A stretch of DNA of 64,000 nt from Epithemia pelagica (Eukaryota > Bacillariophyta > Bacillariophyceae > Surirellales > Surirellaceae), in contig OX337235.1 of the NCBI GenBank assembly GCA_946965045.2, positions 372,001 to 436,000 of the forward strand. The letters run 5' to 3'. This document shows positions 32,546 through 43,190 of this stretch, piece after piece. The position numbers and the translations under genes are program-made. The notes beneath the pieces are model-generated. The model was not told where the DNA came from. It worked only from the letters and a program-made list of their open reading frames with translations, and ran no database searches. Numbering within the stretch: position 1 is the stretch's first letter; every line of letters begins with the position of its first letter.

Positions 32546-33574
32546 ATGAAGCTTTCTCTTGCTGCTCTCACCATGCTCTTCTCTTCGGCTGCCGCCGACT
32601 TTAGCTTGCGTGCTGCCTTTCAAGAAATGGTTGCCAGTGCCTCGACAGAATCGTACAATGCTCGCATTGTCGTGGGTGGTCTTTCGGACGTGGTCTCGGA
32701 CGAGGAAGCCAACTTTATTACCAAGCAAGCTCAGGCAGCATACAACCAGGCCTTTGGTTTCGACAAGGCGGGCCAAAAGTTGGGCGATATCAAGACTCAA
32801 GGCTTCTCCACCATTCCTTCCGACTCCTTCTGGTGGACACCCAGCAGTACTTCGCTTGTAAAGAATAGCCAGGAAGAAGCTGCCTTTATCAATGCTCAAG
32901 TCGATGTCTTTTATTACAAGGACAGTGTGTTGGGTGCCACGGCCGATCTTGGTCTTCTTCACGAACAGTTCCAATATGACTTGTGCGACCGTCTTCAAAA
33001 GTCCTCATATGTCAATTTAGTTCATGCCAAGGACTGTACCTTTTCCTTTTTGGAACACACTGGCTTGAACACCATTGGACCCGTCGAAACGGCCTATGGA
33101 CATGGCGAAATCACCGAGGCCCAGCTCACCTTGATTGGCTTACCCCACGAATTGTCGGACCATGACAATCAAACTCTCAACCAAGTGGTTCTCAAGGCCC
33201 ACAACCAAGCCTTTAGCAACTCCGCCTTGTCTCTGGATTTGTTCCAAACCGTTGCTGATATTGCTGTTGGTGGTCACCAAGGGTGGTTGGACCGTTCTTG
33301 TGGATTGTGCTGCCCCTACGATGACGATGATCCACGATGCTGCTGCAATGCCAAGGCCGATGAGGCTACCATTGTCGTTGCCCGTGTTGCTGCTGCCGCT
33401 GGTCCCATTGAACAAGTCAGTTACCGCCATGCCAAGATTTCGCACGGTGACTTTGAAGACTTTGTTTGCTTTGAACTTCGTCAAAGTGGCAGTGCCACCT
33501 TTGAACATGTCCACGATTGTACCTTCAACTTTGTGTACAACCCCGTTGGCAAGGCCTTGACCCAGGCCAATTAA
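32546..33574 (+). CDS. Secreted two-lobed protein S (copy S2)
   Basis: An intact 342-residue frame from ATG at 32546, same signal peptide, two lobes and Cys cluster as S1, differing by a handful of residues (for example a changed SxESYN residue and TLNQ for ILNE in lobe 2). The stop TAA is followed by a conserved 3' flank of about 250 bp and then, on the opposite strand, the methyltransferase pseudogene at 33900. This convergent S/methyltransferase order recurs in each module. Confidence 0.8.
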   Translation: MKLSLAALTMLFSSAAADFSLRAAFQEMVASASTESYNARIVVGGLSDVVSDEEANFITKQAQAAYNQAFGFDKAGQKLGDIKTQGFSTIPSDSFWWTPSSTSLVKNSQEEAAFINAQVDVFYYKDSVLGATADLGLLHEQFQYDLCDRLQKSSYVNLVHAKDCTFSFLEHTGLNTIGPVETAYGHGEITEAQLTLIGLPHELSDHDNQTLNQVVLKAHNQAFSNSALSLDLFQTVADIAVGGHQGWLDRSCGLCCPYDDDDPRCCCNAKADEATIVVARVAAAAGPIEQVSYRHAKISHGDFEDFVCFELRQSGSATFEHVHDCTFNFVYNPVGKALTQAN

Positions 33575-33899
33575 GTTTGGGCATTGCAGTATATGCATGT
33601 TTCGTCGAGTGGAGACACGTTGAGCCCTGCTCCGGTTTGCGATGCAGCATCCTGAAAATAGGATGGAGAGTTAAGCATATACATATAATAGAAGGGGAAA
33701 AGCATCCATAGCGGCCTTTTTTTATTGGGCGCAAGCTCGCACACAAATACATTTTCTGGCGCGTTTGGTACGATCCACACGCGTTCCTTTCGATAAAGTG
33801 TAGATGCGTGTCTTAAGGTAGAATTCATCCGTCATGGCTCTTTTTTGGTGTGGCAAAAGTCTTTCTTTTGTGTGTCTACTTTTGTGTGTTTGTTTTTTC

Positions 33900-34603
33900 T
33901 CAAGCTCCTAGTTGTCGATGGTTATTCTTCTTCTTGTTGTGAGACGAATGGCGTGGCAAGCGGGAGGAGAATGGTTGCGCACCACCTCCGCGACGTGTCG
34001 TTGGGAACGGAACACTCCACGCCGCCTTTTGAAACCGATACAAGAGGAATTGATTGGTTATATCATGGCGAATGTCCACCCGTTGCCACAAGTAGGGTTT
34101 CCTGTAATGGGATGGCGAGGCGTTCGCGTCAGAATCGTTGTAGATTGGGTGGAAGACGATGATAATGACAGGGATGTCAAGGGTTGATAATTGCGATACG
34201 TGATTTGGATTGTCGGTATCATCCTCATGGTCGGAAGTGGGTTGAATGAGATTTTCTTGTTCCAACACGGGCAACAAGAATTCGGGTTGCGACAGGGACC
34301 AGATACAATAAATACCCATTGGGTTTCAAGACGCGATGGACAGCTCGAAAAATTTCGTGCACGTGTTTCGATCGTCCATCGTGTGATGGGCATAGGTACG
34401 AGACAAACGGATCCATCAATCCCTTGTCCAGTACGGCGAGAATCGAATTTTCCTGGAAATACTCGACAGTTTTACAATGTGCGGACTGCAATCGACTTGA
34501 ATCACCATTCGTCGTTGTCGTCCTTATCCAAGAGAGGGTAACTTAGGGGGGCACCGACAAGGAAAGTTCCAAATTGGCCAACGACCAATAACGACCAACG
34601 CTT
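33900..34603 (-). pseudogene. Methyltransferase pseudogene psi-M1
   Basis: Degenerate copy of the intact methyltransferase at 45553-46971. Recognisable pieces in order: the start region (CGTTGG ... CTTTCCTTG ... GGTGCCCCCCTA), then, after a large deletion, ILAVLDKGLMDP, RAVHRVLKPNGY, YCIWSLSQPEFLLPVLEQEN and the C-terminal YLWQRVDIRHD. The SAM-binding GCG motif is gone and the pieces lie in two frames, so it cannot encode an active enzyme. Two nearly identical copies at 51645-52350 and 57266-57969. Confidence 0.8.
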
Positions 34604-34676
34604 TATGCAAAAAGTAGAAATGGCGAGGTGGTATGCTCTCTTGTTCTTCTTTTTTACTGCAATAGGAGAAGAGTAT

Positions 34677-36866
34677 TTAGATGTCATTTTCTTGCAAGGC
34701 GTCCTCAAAGCCCTTTGCGATCTCTTGCAAAAACTCGGATGATGGGATCTGCTTCAGTGTCTCGTCTCGCAGCAACCGCTCAAAGCTTTTTCCACTTCCC
34801 AATGCAACGTCTGAATGAGACACCATGACCTCCGACTTTTCCCCTCCTCCACGAGTCGAAGAAGCGGCGAGCTTGGTCGCTCCAAAACGGTCATTGGCAG
34901 GCACTTCGATTATAAATGTCGAAATTGAACCACGGGAGAAATTCATACCAGGGCCGGGGTTTTGCGATGGATCCTTGAGGCCAATCAGTAAGAGAATACA
35001 CAACCCAGTTTCAATGCCAGCACCCTTAAACACCTTTTCCATGGCGCTGAGTGCACTCTGGCGTTGCTCGGGAGTGTAAGATAGTCGATTCTTTACACTC
35101 ACTAGCATGGGACAGTAGCAATCATCATTATTGTGTTTGTATCGCACAGGTATCACCAGGTCGTAAGCTGGGCAAGAGGCATATGCATAGGATGCCCTTG
35201 CACTTCGATACCAGTGCTCCAAAAGGCCACTCTCCTGCAGTTCTTTCAGGCTGTAACGCAAGTAATTACGACACACTTGGATGAAATTGACGCTTGCTTC
35301 TCCAGTGCTATCAACGCTAGATGAATCATCATCGTTGCCTTGCAGTCTTTTGATAAATTTCTCGAGTGGAACAGAGAGTTGTAACAGATCTTGTGATTTT
35401 TCCCAGCGCAACTCGTCTCCACAAGCTAGCATGTAAAAGGCAGCCGCGACTTGACCAACATCTCCCTTTTCAGGACGACACAATGCAGACGTATACATCT
35501 TGATGGCAAATTCGGACCAGAAAGAAGGAGGTTGAGAAAAGGCGCCAAAAGACTCGCAGTTCTCAATCATTTGGGACATGGCAAGCCATGCGCATACCGG
35601 ATCCGGAAGGTACGCAATATCTGCGACAGATGGTTGTTCCGGGTCAAAATGAGTGAGATGGGCATACCCCCAAGCCACTTGTTTTGACGCAAGATCAAAT
35701 GAAACTTGGCCCAATGGCAGACGAGCTGCCAAAATTGAAAAACATGAACTCACGTTCTCCAATTCAATCTTGTAGGTCCCACCTTTCATCCGAAGCAAAA
35801 TTGAGTCCAACGCATCTTTCAAATCACCCTTTAGATGCATCCGAGCGAACAACGGGCGCCCATATTGAACTGCAACATCAAACTCTGTAGAAGATTCTTT
35901 ATCGAATTCGGAACCATTGGTGATTGAAACAAGTCCATTCGTTGTGATTTCGAAAAATGGAGCATACATTCTTTTGCCTGAGTTGTATGTTGGTCTTACA
36001 TTTCTTGAGTAGTATGAATTCTGCGGTGGTTCCGGAAAGTAGTTTGCCAAACTCATGCTTGTTCCTGCAAACACGCCAACAATGTTATGTTCATTTCGTT
36101 CTTTTCGAAGCCACCATCGTATGCTTCGAAAATAAAACCCATCACCATTGTTGATGAGGTGTTGGGACTCGTCAAATAGCAGCACGACCTTTTTCGTTCT
36201 TGCCTTCTCTACAAAAGCATCCAACTTCTTCCACAGCGTTTCTTGGCCATCTTTGGTGGTTCCAATTATTTTAACGTCCAGAGTGTCGGAGAATATGTCA
36301 CTGCCCCATGCTAAGTGCGTGACTTCACCATAATGGCACAGAATAAGTTCGCAGTGAACGTCGCTTTGATTGTCACTGTTAAACATCTTTTTGCATTCGT
36401 GTAGCAATTTGGTCTTGCCAGTTCCACTCGATTGGATGAGCGGAAAATACGGAGCCATGTACTCGTCTCTTGTGGAGGCTTTCCATTTGAAAAGTTCTTC
36501 CACTCGAGCATTGAATGCATTCAAGTCTCGTTTGTAAAACATAGCGTTGTTTTTGATGTCAAAGTCGATCAAGGCCACTCTCTGGGATTCATTGGGGGAA
36601 GAATCCATAGGAATTACTTTTCCTGTTGTCAAAAAATGTTTCAAGTCAATCGTCAAATAGTCTTGAAAAGCTGCACAGAGTTTAGGATCTTCTTTCAACA
36701 TTTCGATCGATGGACTTCGAATCGTTTCTATAGCATAGTTTTTCCGTTTTTCTGACAATTCTGTCTTGAACCAATCGTCTTCCAAGTAGTCACCAAGTGT
36801 TTTGCTGTCCTCCGGTGGATTCGGAGAGCTTGCTTTCAAGATTTGGCGAGTCTTCCTTATGGTCAC
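34677..36866 (-). CDS. CRN-RHS type P-loop NTPase (copy R2), 5' end damaged
   Basis: A 729-codon open frame containing Walker A SSGTGKT, Walker B VVLLFDES and the C-terminal DLVIPV ... VSVKNR motif. The frame has no ATG at its upstream end; the first in-frame ATG lies about 57 codons in (EMLKEDPK). Upstream (36867-36990) the usual Asn/Gly-rich start is disrupted relative to copies R3 and R4: about 16 bp encoding the PAKK region are missing and a G run (nine to ten C at about 36902-36911 on the plus strand) is altered. Core domains are intact, so a shorter protein is possible. Confidence 0.65.
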   Translation of the reverse strand: MTIRKTRQILKASSPNPPEDSKTLGDYLEDDWFKTELSEKRKNYAIETIRSPSIEMLKEDPKLCAAFQDYLTIDLKHFLTTGKVIPMDSSPNESQRVALIDFDIKNNAMFYKRDLNAFNARVEELFKWKASTRDEYMAPYFPLIQSSGTGKTKLLHECKKMFNSDNQSDVHCELILCHYGEVTHLAWGSDIFSDTLDVKIIGTTKDGQETLWKKLDAFVEKARTKKVVLLFDESQHLINNGDGFYFRSIRWWLRKERNEHNIVGVFAGTSMSLANYFPEPPQNSYYSRNVRPTYNSGKRMYAPFFEITTNGLVSITNGSEFDKESSTEFDVAVQYGRPLFARMHLKGDLKDALDSILLRMKGGTYKIELENVSSCFSILAARLPLGQVSFDLASKQVAWGYAHLTHFDPEQPSVADIAYLPDPVCAWLAMSQMIENCESFGAFSQPPSFWSEFAIKMYTSALCRPEKGDVGQVAAAFYMLACGDELRWEKSQDLLQLSVPLEKFIKRLQGNDDDSSSVDSTGEASVNFIQVCRNYLRYSLKELQESGLLEHWYRSARASYAYASCPAYDLVIPVRYKHNNDDCYCPMLVSVKNRLSYTPEQRQSALSAMEKVFKGAGIETGLCILLLIGLKDPSQNPGPGMNFSRGSISTFIIEVPANDRFGATKLAASSTRGGGEKSEVMVSHSDVALGSGKSFERLLRDETLKQIPSSEFLQEIAKGFEDALQENDI

Positions 36867-37105
36867 TTTTCGGTTCTTCCGTCATTGTCCCCTCCAACCT
36901 CTCCCCCCCCCGTTGTTGGTAGAGCCTCCATTACTCCGTATCGCGAAAATAGTTCTATTGTTGTTGTTGCGTTGAGTTGTAGACACAATATAGCAACAAA
37001 TAAGTTTGTTGTAGCAGAGTTGGATTCGTTGATACAGTGCAGTAGACGATCGAGAATGGTCGAATCATTCCGAGTGATAGTATAGCGTATAGTTTGTAAT
37101 TAGTC

Positions 37106-38137
37106 ATGCCAGAACAAGAATCCATGCCAAGCCACAGAAACATTAGTCCAAGGAAGAAACATGGTGGAAAAGGATACAAGAGGGACAAACCACTTGTCAC
37201 CACTCAACAAAACGACGACACCAAATCTTTGGTACAACCAACGAATACTTACTTTTGGCCTTCCACAAAGGATTGTAGATTGGATCCTGGAAGACAAAAG
37301 GCCTCAGCAACATGATTCTGGTACGCATACGCCAAAATCCACCGACCAAGCATCCACGACACAAGTCGTCCACACCGGGAGAAGGAAGAAAACAAAAAGA
37401 CCATGGTCGATGTCACGGTTTTTGCTTTCGGGTCATATTTTGGAAGGGGCACAAAACGACCAAAACCGTTTGGGTGGGCCGGGCGATGGTTTGGTCGTGC
37501 AGAAGCACAGGCAAGGTACACGGCGGGAGCTCACGCGAGCCACCGTCACGATTGAATCGTCACAAAATGGCTCAGACGTGCTCGCATCCATTCCATTGAT
37601 CCCCCGTCTAAATATCCTTGTATTAAATTTAACGTTTGGAACCATGCAAAGAATGATGCCACTGCACGAACAAGCACGATATTCGGGGCTTTTCATTTTG
37701 GACCAAAAAACCAAAATAGACTTGAGGGTCTGGATGGCGTCTGCGTAAGACTGCGCTGGTCGCACTGAACTCATGCAACAATGATAACAAGAGGGGACAA
37801 ACCGCTGTCGCATTGAAAGGAATCCGAAAAAGTCTCTCTGCAAGAAATGGCAAGAAGGACCACCCATGAACAAGCGGCGTGAGGGACATGCCGGGGCGGT
37901 GTACAATGAAGGCATCTACGATATGGGAGGATACAATGGGGCTTCTTCAAGCTTGGATTGTGTGGAACGAATGAACGTGAAAGATCTGCTTCATTTTTCT
38001 ACAAGAACAGAAAACAGCTCGAAGAACATCCACTGGAATATATTGATTTGTAAATTATTAGCAGGTCGACATGGATGTTGCGCTCATGTAGTTCAAATTC
38101 GCTACATTGTCATAATGGGGGGATTTCACTTTGAGTA
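37106..38137 (+). pseudogene. Kelch-repeat gene remnant K1
   Basis: Head-to-head with R2. An ATG at 37106 opens only 69 codons (MPEQESMPSHRNISPRK ...). Further on, 37866-38137 encodes NKRREGHAGAVYNEGIYDMGGYNG, the consensus of a Kelch blade (GHA ... Y ... GGY), and ends with a second GG motif (IVIMGGF). Between the two parts several short frames alternate, so the gene is broken or has introns I cannot place. Copies at 48073-49133 (minus) and 60475-61507. Confidence 0.55.
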
Positions 38138-38447
38138 GTAACCAGTATAAATGGGCCGAATGGCAGGAAGATACTACCAATCAAGAAAACACGGGTCATG
38201 GAAAGAACAGTTCTCACAGTTTATATACTACTCCTACTTATCGAACCGACATTGTTGGAGAGTAGTCCAAGGTAGTTGTCTGTGTTTTCGTAGGTTTCTT
38301 TCATGGAAAGAGGGAAAGTGAAAGGCTCGTCCTTTTGCGACGAACTAATCCTGATCAACCACTCCAATTATCTTCTTGCTATGATTGCTGCCCATGTCCC
38401 ACGAGTCCGCCCCCTTTTAGTTGCAACACGGGTAGACTTGTTGTCAA

Positions 38448-38829
38448 AAGTCCTCTCGTATGTCAATTTAGTTCATGCCCAGGACTGTACCTTTTCCTTC
38501 TTGGAGCCCGCGAACAACAGTGGACCTGTCGAAACGGCCTATGGACATGGCGAAATCACCCATGTCGAGCTCACCTTGATTGGTTTGCCCTAAGAATTGT
38601 CGGACCATGACAATCAAATTCTCAAATCAAGTGGTCCTCAAGGTCCACAATCAAGCCTTTGGCAAAACATTCAGTGGCTGATATTGCGGTCGGAGGTCAC
38701 CAACCGTGACAATCAAATTCTCAGCCGTGTGGTCCTCAACAAGGCCCACAATCAAGCCTTTGGCAACTCCGCCTTGTCTCTTGGTTTGTTCCAAACCGTT
38801 GCCAATATTGCTGTTGGGGGTCACCAAGG
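38448..38829 (+). pseudogene. Partial S gene, 5' piece, broken by the Crypton-like element
   Basis: Starts within S lobe 1 (SYVNLVHAQDCTFSF) and runs to the GGHQ of lobe 2. A TAA at 38591 interrupts the frame; the matching base in the copy at 61.7 kb leaves it open. The part 38600-38720 is scrambled: a shortened lobe-2 start is followed by a second one. At 38829 the S sequence stops and resumes at 43191, so the two pieces flank the element. Confidence 0.75.
38732..38829 (+). repeat. 98-bp direct repeat, left copy (flank of Crypton-like element)
   Basis: Identical over 98 bp to 43191-43288. Encodes part of S lobe 2. Confidence 0.9.
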
Positions 38830-39144
38830 TATTGCCCTTCGAGGAGTTACGCCCCGACGAGTGCCCCCGACGAGAAGCATTCCGAGCAGCAAATGATTGC
38901 GTCCGAGGGGGGGATGTAATAAAGTACGTTGAGCTTTCTAATTGTTTGGAATACATAGGAAAACAGTACCATTGTAAAGAAAGATTACTTACGACAATAA
39001 GGAACAATCTAATTAGGACTCACAAATATACTTAGAGGTTACTAAGGATCTACGAGTTTCCAAGCAGATAAAGTGGCCGCATTTGTGTGTTGGGCGTTGT
39101 GTTTTGTGTTTTCATCATTCGTTTGGAAAAAGGAAGACCTGACC

Positions 39145-39434
39145 ATGACAAAACCTCCTACGGCCGTTGTCAGCCCCATGCCTTCCAAGGACAAGGGAAA
39201 TCGTGGCATTGTGTCTTCTCCTATCTCCATTGCTTCTTCTTTGTCGTCTTTGTCGTCGTGTTCATCGTCTTCGTCGTCTTTATCGTTGTGTTCATCCTCG
39301 TCGGACGCCATCTCACTCGCCTTTGTACCTTTGGACGGTACCTTCGTTCCAAAGATGGATGAATGCACTGGGAGCGACACCGATGCTCACAGTGTTCATT
39401 CCGATCCTTGATACCTTGCCAAGTTGGAGAAAAT
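39145..39434 (+). other. Candidate first exon of the Crypton-like gene, with premature stop
   Basis: ATG at 39145 after GACC, Ser-rich frame, and a GTAAGT donor after 39434 that joins in phase to the exon at 39618. In this copy a TGA at 39409-39411 interrupts it; the copy at 62.5 kb has TGG there. The gene could instead start at the ATG at 39631. Confidence 0.5.
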
Positions 39435-39630
39435 GTAAGTTTGATTGTTGTTTTTCGTCATTGTCGACCAGTCTTCCTTCCTGCGACTCTTCCTTCCTTC
39501 CTTTTTCTTCCTGCGCGCGTGCCCCGCCTCATCCATTTTTGAATTCGTTGCTGTGTTTACCGTGCAAAACAAACCTCACACTTTTTCTTCCATTGCCATT
39601 TTTGCATCGCATTGCAGGAAACAAAAGACC

Positions 39631-41738
39631 ATGGCCAAGACTCCGCTCCGCCCCCGTCGATCTAAACGCCAAGCTGCTGCTGCAGCAGCCAAGAAGAGGT
39701 ACCGCGATGAAGAGATAGACGACATTCCTCGCCCTCCTGTTCGGAAGGTTACAAAGAAGGTTCATCCGAAGAAGAAACTTCCTCCTCCCACCGTTGACAA
39801 TGGGAAGGAAAACGTTCCTCCTCCTCCTTGTCACCATCCTCACCCGAAAGAAAGGTAAGTTGTTGGATCATCATTACCGTCGTCTTTTCTGTATGATTGT
39901 TGTGTCTGACAAGAATGGCCTCCTCTTTTTCAGCACCAATGGGAAGAAGGATCGTCCTTCCCTTTTCGACGAGGAAGACGACGACGAAGAAGACGATCGT
40001 CTTCCTCCTCTTGTTCCTTATCTTCCGGAGTAAGTTGAGGATGAGATACTCCCTTCTTTTGTATGATTGTTGTGTCTCACACGAATGTCGTTCTTTCTTT
40101 CAGGGACGATGACGATGAAGATGAAGACGATTGGTACCACCTGTTGGAAGATACGGACGACGAGGAACCACTGGACGAACATCATCCTCCTGCTGCCATT
40201 GGTCCCCCATCTCCACTCGATACACAAACCATTGCCATGGCATGCGTCAAGCAGAGACATGTGACCGAAAATGAGGATGGCGAGCTGATGATTGCAGAGT
40301 ATCGAAAACTCCCCGTGGATGTGCCACACACCAAGGACAGTATTCAGTACTGGAACACCTTTGCTCGCATCAGCGAGGATGTATACGAAGACGAGAACCA
40401 CAAGTACGACGTTCGCGAGCTCTCGCAGAACTGGGAGTCGTTCAACAAGGCCAATGCGGACTCTTTCAAACGATTCTTGGACATTCTCCGTCGCCATAAA
40501 CACTATAGAGGACTCGCGGCGCCCATCATTGATCCTGATACTGAAAAGGGCGAGAATTTGAAGGTGCCCAAGCTTTTTGTTGCTCTCAGGGGGGGTATTA
40601 CTCGTGGCAAACTTGGGTTGTTGAATTCTCTCTGCATGATTTTCTGCATGAATCTGCACATGGCTGGGTACAAAAAGGGGGAGCACGATCCCCACGACCC
40701 CAAGTATCACTACCAGCCAAACACGACCGGCAAAGTGCTCAATCACATCTTTTCCATCCTGCGAGCCAATGGAGTCGTGATCACGCAGTCGGACCTCAAA
40801 GGGGAGGGCTCGTACCATGCCTACTTGGAGAACTTGTGGTCGGAAACCGCCACCGTCCGTTCTGAGTTTGGCCGACTTCCCAAACGAGCCGGAGTTTGCC
40901 TCAACGACGAGAAGTCCATGCGAAAGTATGCAAGTCCTCCACTTCGTCCGTTCGAAATTTACAGGGATCTCCTCATGATGGTGTTCTACAAAGTCTGCCG
41001 TGACTGTAGTTTTCGATGTCTAGAGGTACGTCCACGATCCGTTGGATTGTCGTATGGATCACACGCTTCTCACCTCTGCTTGTTGTTTCTACTCAGATGC
41101 ATTTAGCAAAAGTAACAGACTTTCTATTTGTTAAAAGTCTAGATGATTCGCACGGCAATCTCGCTGGTAAGGCGGCGATCATCCCTCTTGACTCCGGTCA
41201 CCATAAGAATGTAAAATTGACTCTTGCCAACCCTTCGTTCCGGCGTGCAGTGGATTGCAAAGGGAACATGATTGTGGAAAACCCCAAGGATCCATGGAGC
41301 ACCTACAAACTGGTCATGGAGTACCGTAGAGTTGCCCACCCGCCGGGTTGGAAAGGGCTCTTCTTCCTTCGTGAAGCACCCGCCAAAGTTATTGCCACAC
41401 GCGCTGACGGATCGACTCACCGTGCCTGGACGGATCTTGTTCCTGATATGTCGAAAACAAAGATTAATCCATTGACTGGCATGCGTCCTGGTGGAAAGTT
41501 GGGCGAAAATTTCGCTGCGCGCAAGACGAAAGAGTTGGCTAAGCGTTGTGGTTTCGAAGGAACCGGCAACTTTACTGGTCGTTCCGCTCGGAGAACTGGG
41601 ATCACCACGGTTGCGAACTCGGGCGTTCCTCAACCTCTTGCGACGAATTATGGCCGCCACAAGGGTGAAAAGATCAACTTTGAGTATCAAGAAGTGACGG
41701 ACCACTCGAAACAGAAGGCGGTGACGGCCCATTGGTAA
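39631..41738 (+). CDS. Crypton-like tyrosine recombinase (DUF3504-type)
   Basis: Model: exons 39631-39854, 39934-40029, 40104-41025 and 41097-41738, all with GTAAGT or GTACGT donors and CAG acceptors and in phase; 627 residues. ATG at 39631 stands in ACCATGG. N-terminus is basic (MAKTPLRPRRSKR, KKVHPKKK), then an acidic Asp/Glu segment (about 85-140). The core-binding half has a helical stretch before YQPNTTGKVLNHIFSILRANG. The catalytic half has FRCLE-MHLAKVTDF (candidate first Arg), GRSARRTGITTVANSGV (HxxR-like box), GRHKG and FEYQ (candidate nucleophile Tyr). This order fits Crypton and DUF3504 proteins; catalytic assignments are inference. It is the only recombinase of this type here that still reads to the end; the copy at 62.5 kb is broken. 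Confidence 0.7.
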
Positions 41739-42160
41739 ATGCCATCCGATGACGAAGAAGAAAGCAAAAAAGGTACCTTGTTGTCTGACTGATGCATATT
41801 GTTACTACTTCTGTATCTTACCTCTCTACTGTTCTCGTTTCAGAGGAACCTAAGAAAAAATCTCCACCAGTAGCCGCGAAAAAAGACGACGAGGACAAAC
41901 CACCCCCGCTCCTTCCTCCTTCTGCATGGGACAACAACAATACAACAAACACCACACACTCTCATCACCAACACGACAACTACCACCACAACTACCAGCG
42001 CAACGAGAGTCCCAGTCACTACCACCAACGCGACAACCACTACAATTGGTCGCCTCCTCCTCCTCCCCCTCATTCTCGATCGTACTCCTACCATTCGAGC
42101 GATCGTAACCATGGTGGGTGGACTCCTCCTCCACCTCCACCATCGTATGGACCCCGTTAG
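41739..42160 (+). CDS. Pro/His/Tyr-rich frame directly behind the recombinase
   Basis: ATG at 41739 follows the recombinase TAA without a gap and in the same frame. Exons 41739-41772 and 41844-42160 join at GTACCT/TTTCAG to give 116 residues: MPSDDEEESKK, a Lys/Glu/Pro segment, then Asn/His and Pro runs. After a TAG at 42158-42160 the same frame stays open with the same composition (PPPPPPRSYSPPPPVP, His and Gly-His runs) to a TGA at 42404-42406. So this may be the C-terminal tail of the recombinase, cut by two nonsense codons, rather than a separate gene. Confidence 0.45.
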
Positions 42161-42406
42161 GATCATTACCGCGGGCCTTCCCCTCCGCCACCCCCTCCTC
42201 GATCATATTCGCCACCTCCTCCTGTTCCTTCATCCCGTGTGAATGGCCCAACGGTCCATCACTATCACCATCATTCCTCGCCACCACCGCCTCCACGTCA
42301 GTATCCTGCATCTTCTTCGTGGCCAAACCACGGCAACCACCACAGTGGCTATCACCGACATGGCGGTGATCACTACCATTACAACCACGGGGGTCGTCAC
42401 TACTGA

Positions 42407-43190
42407 ATGACAGAATGAAATGGGTAAGTTACTTCGTTTGCTTTGCTGTCTGTCTATTGCTATTCTCTCACCATCTTCGTCTTAACAGGTTGATGCTTGA
42501 GCTCTTTGTGATGTTCGCTACAAATCCATAGGTAAGTTTGTCTTTTGCTGTTTCTTCTTGATTGCTGTGTTCTTTCCAAAGGCATGTCTAACCTTAATCT
42601 TGATTTCTCTTTGATTTTGGTCCTTCTCGAATGCCGTTTCTCTTTGATTTTGGTCCTCCTCGAATGCATTCACCCTCCCTATTCCTTGTTGATTGTTGTC
42701 TCTTAATGGCTCTCTTCGATTTCTGTTGTTGCTGGTGCTATCTGTTGTTTTTGCTTTGTCTTGCCTTTGTCTTTGCCTTTCTCTGCCTTGCCTTCCTTCT
42801 TTAGTTGTCCACTTGTCTCGCCTTGTGTCTCTCTTTGGTTGATTTTCATGTCTCGCCTTTATCCTTTGGTCTGGTTGGTTGTGATGTCCTTTTTGTTACA
42901 TTGTCTTTGTCCTGGCTCTGCTGTTGTTTGTTCTTGTTGCTATTGTTGTTCTTGTTGCTATTGTTGTTCTTGTTGCTATTGTTGTTGCTGTTGTTGCACG
43001 CGGTTTGTTTCTCGTGGTCTGTTTCGGCTCATTTTGTGACGGTTTCCCTTTGCCTCATTTTTTCGGTTTTTCCCACGACCGAAAATTTTACTTATATACA
43101 CTAAAAGTAAAATTTGAGTACAGTAAAAATTCGGGCTATAGTAACTAGGCACGTGCGGGGGGAATACATCCCCCCCGAGGATCAGCGGTC
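42407..43190. other. 3' part of the Crypton-like element, non-coding
   Basis: Strongly TTG/CTT biased. Splice-like signals (GGTAAGT near 42422, TTAACAG near 42487, AGGTAAGT near 42531) suggest a spliced 3' UTR. An 18-bp tandem repeat is at 42928-42981. Confidence 0.4.
42928..42981 (+). repeat. 18-bp tandem repeat, three units
   Basis: TTGTTCTTGTTGCTATTG repeated exactly three times. Confidence 0.95.

Larger units (their letters stand above)
29295..40453. repeat. Direct segmental duplication, copy 1 (11.2 kb)
   Basis: Collinear with 52655-63824; offsets of homologous starts are 23360 (S), 23366 (psi-M, R), 23369 (K) and 23374 (Crypton-like gene). Confidence 0.9.
38830..43190 (+). mobile_element. 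Crypton-like tyrosine-recombinase element
   Basis: A 4.36-kb insertion in an S gene. It contains a multi-exon tyrosine-recombinase-like gene (39145-41738), a Pro/His-rich reading frame directly after it (41739-42406) and a pyrimidine-rich 3' region. Ends: CGAGGGGGGGATGTAAT near 38905-38920 and, inverted, ATACATCCCCCCCGAGG near 43164-43180, a short imperfect inverted repeat. Cryptons are DNA elements moved by a tyrosine recombinase; the classification rests on the encoded protein, and the long 98-bp flanking repeat is not typical for them. Confidence 0.6.

Noticed and set aside
29315-33574. Idea that the S1/S2 inverted genes are one gene assembled twice
   Set aside because: The copies differ at several positions, and each is linked to different unique flanks, so they are real paralogs as far as the sequence shows.
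37433-37915. Minus-strand ORF of 160 codons opposite K1 (also 48397-48990 plus and 60802-61284 minus)
   Set aside because: It overlaps the Kelch blade antisense. Its conservation is explained by the recent duplication of the whole module.
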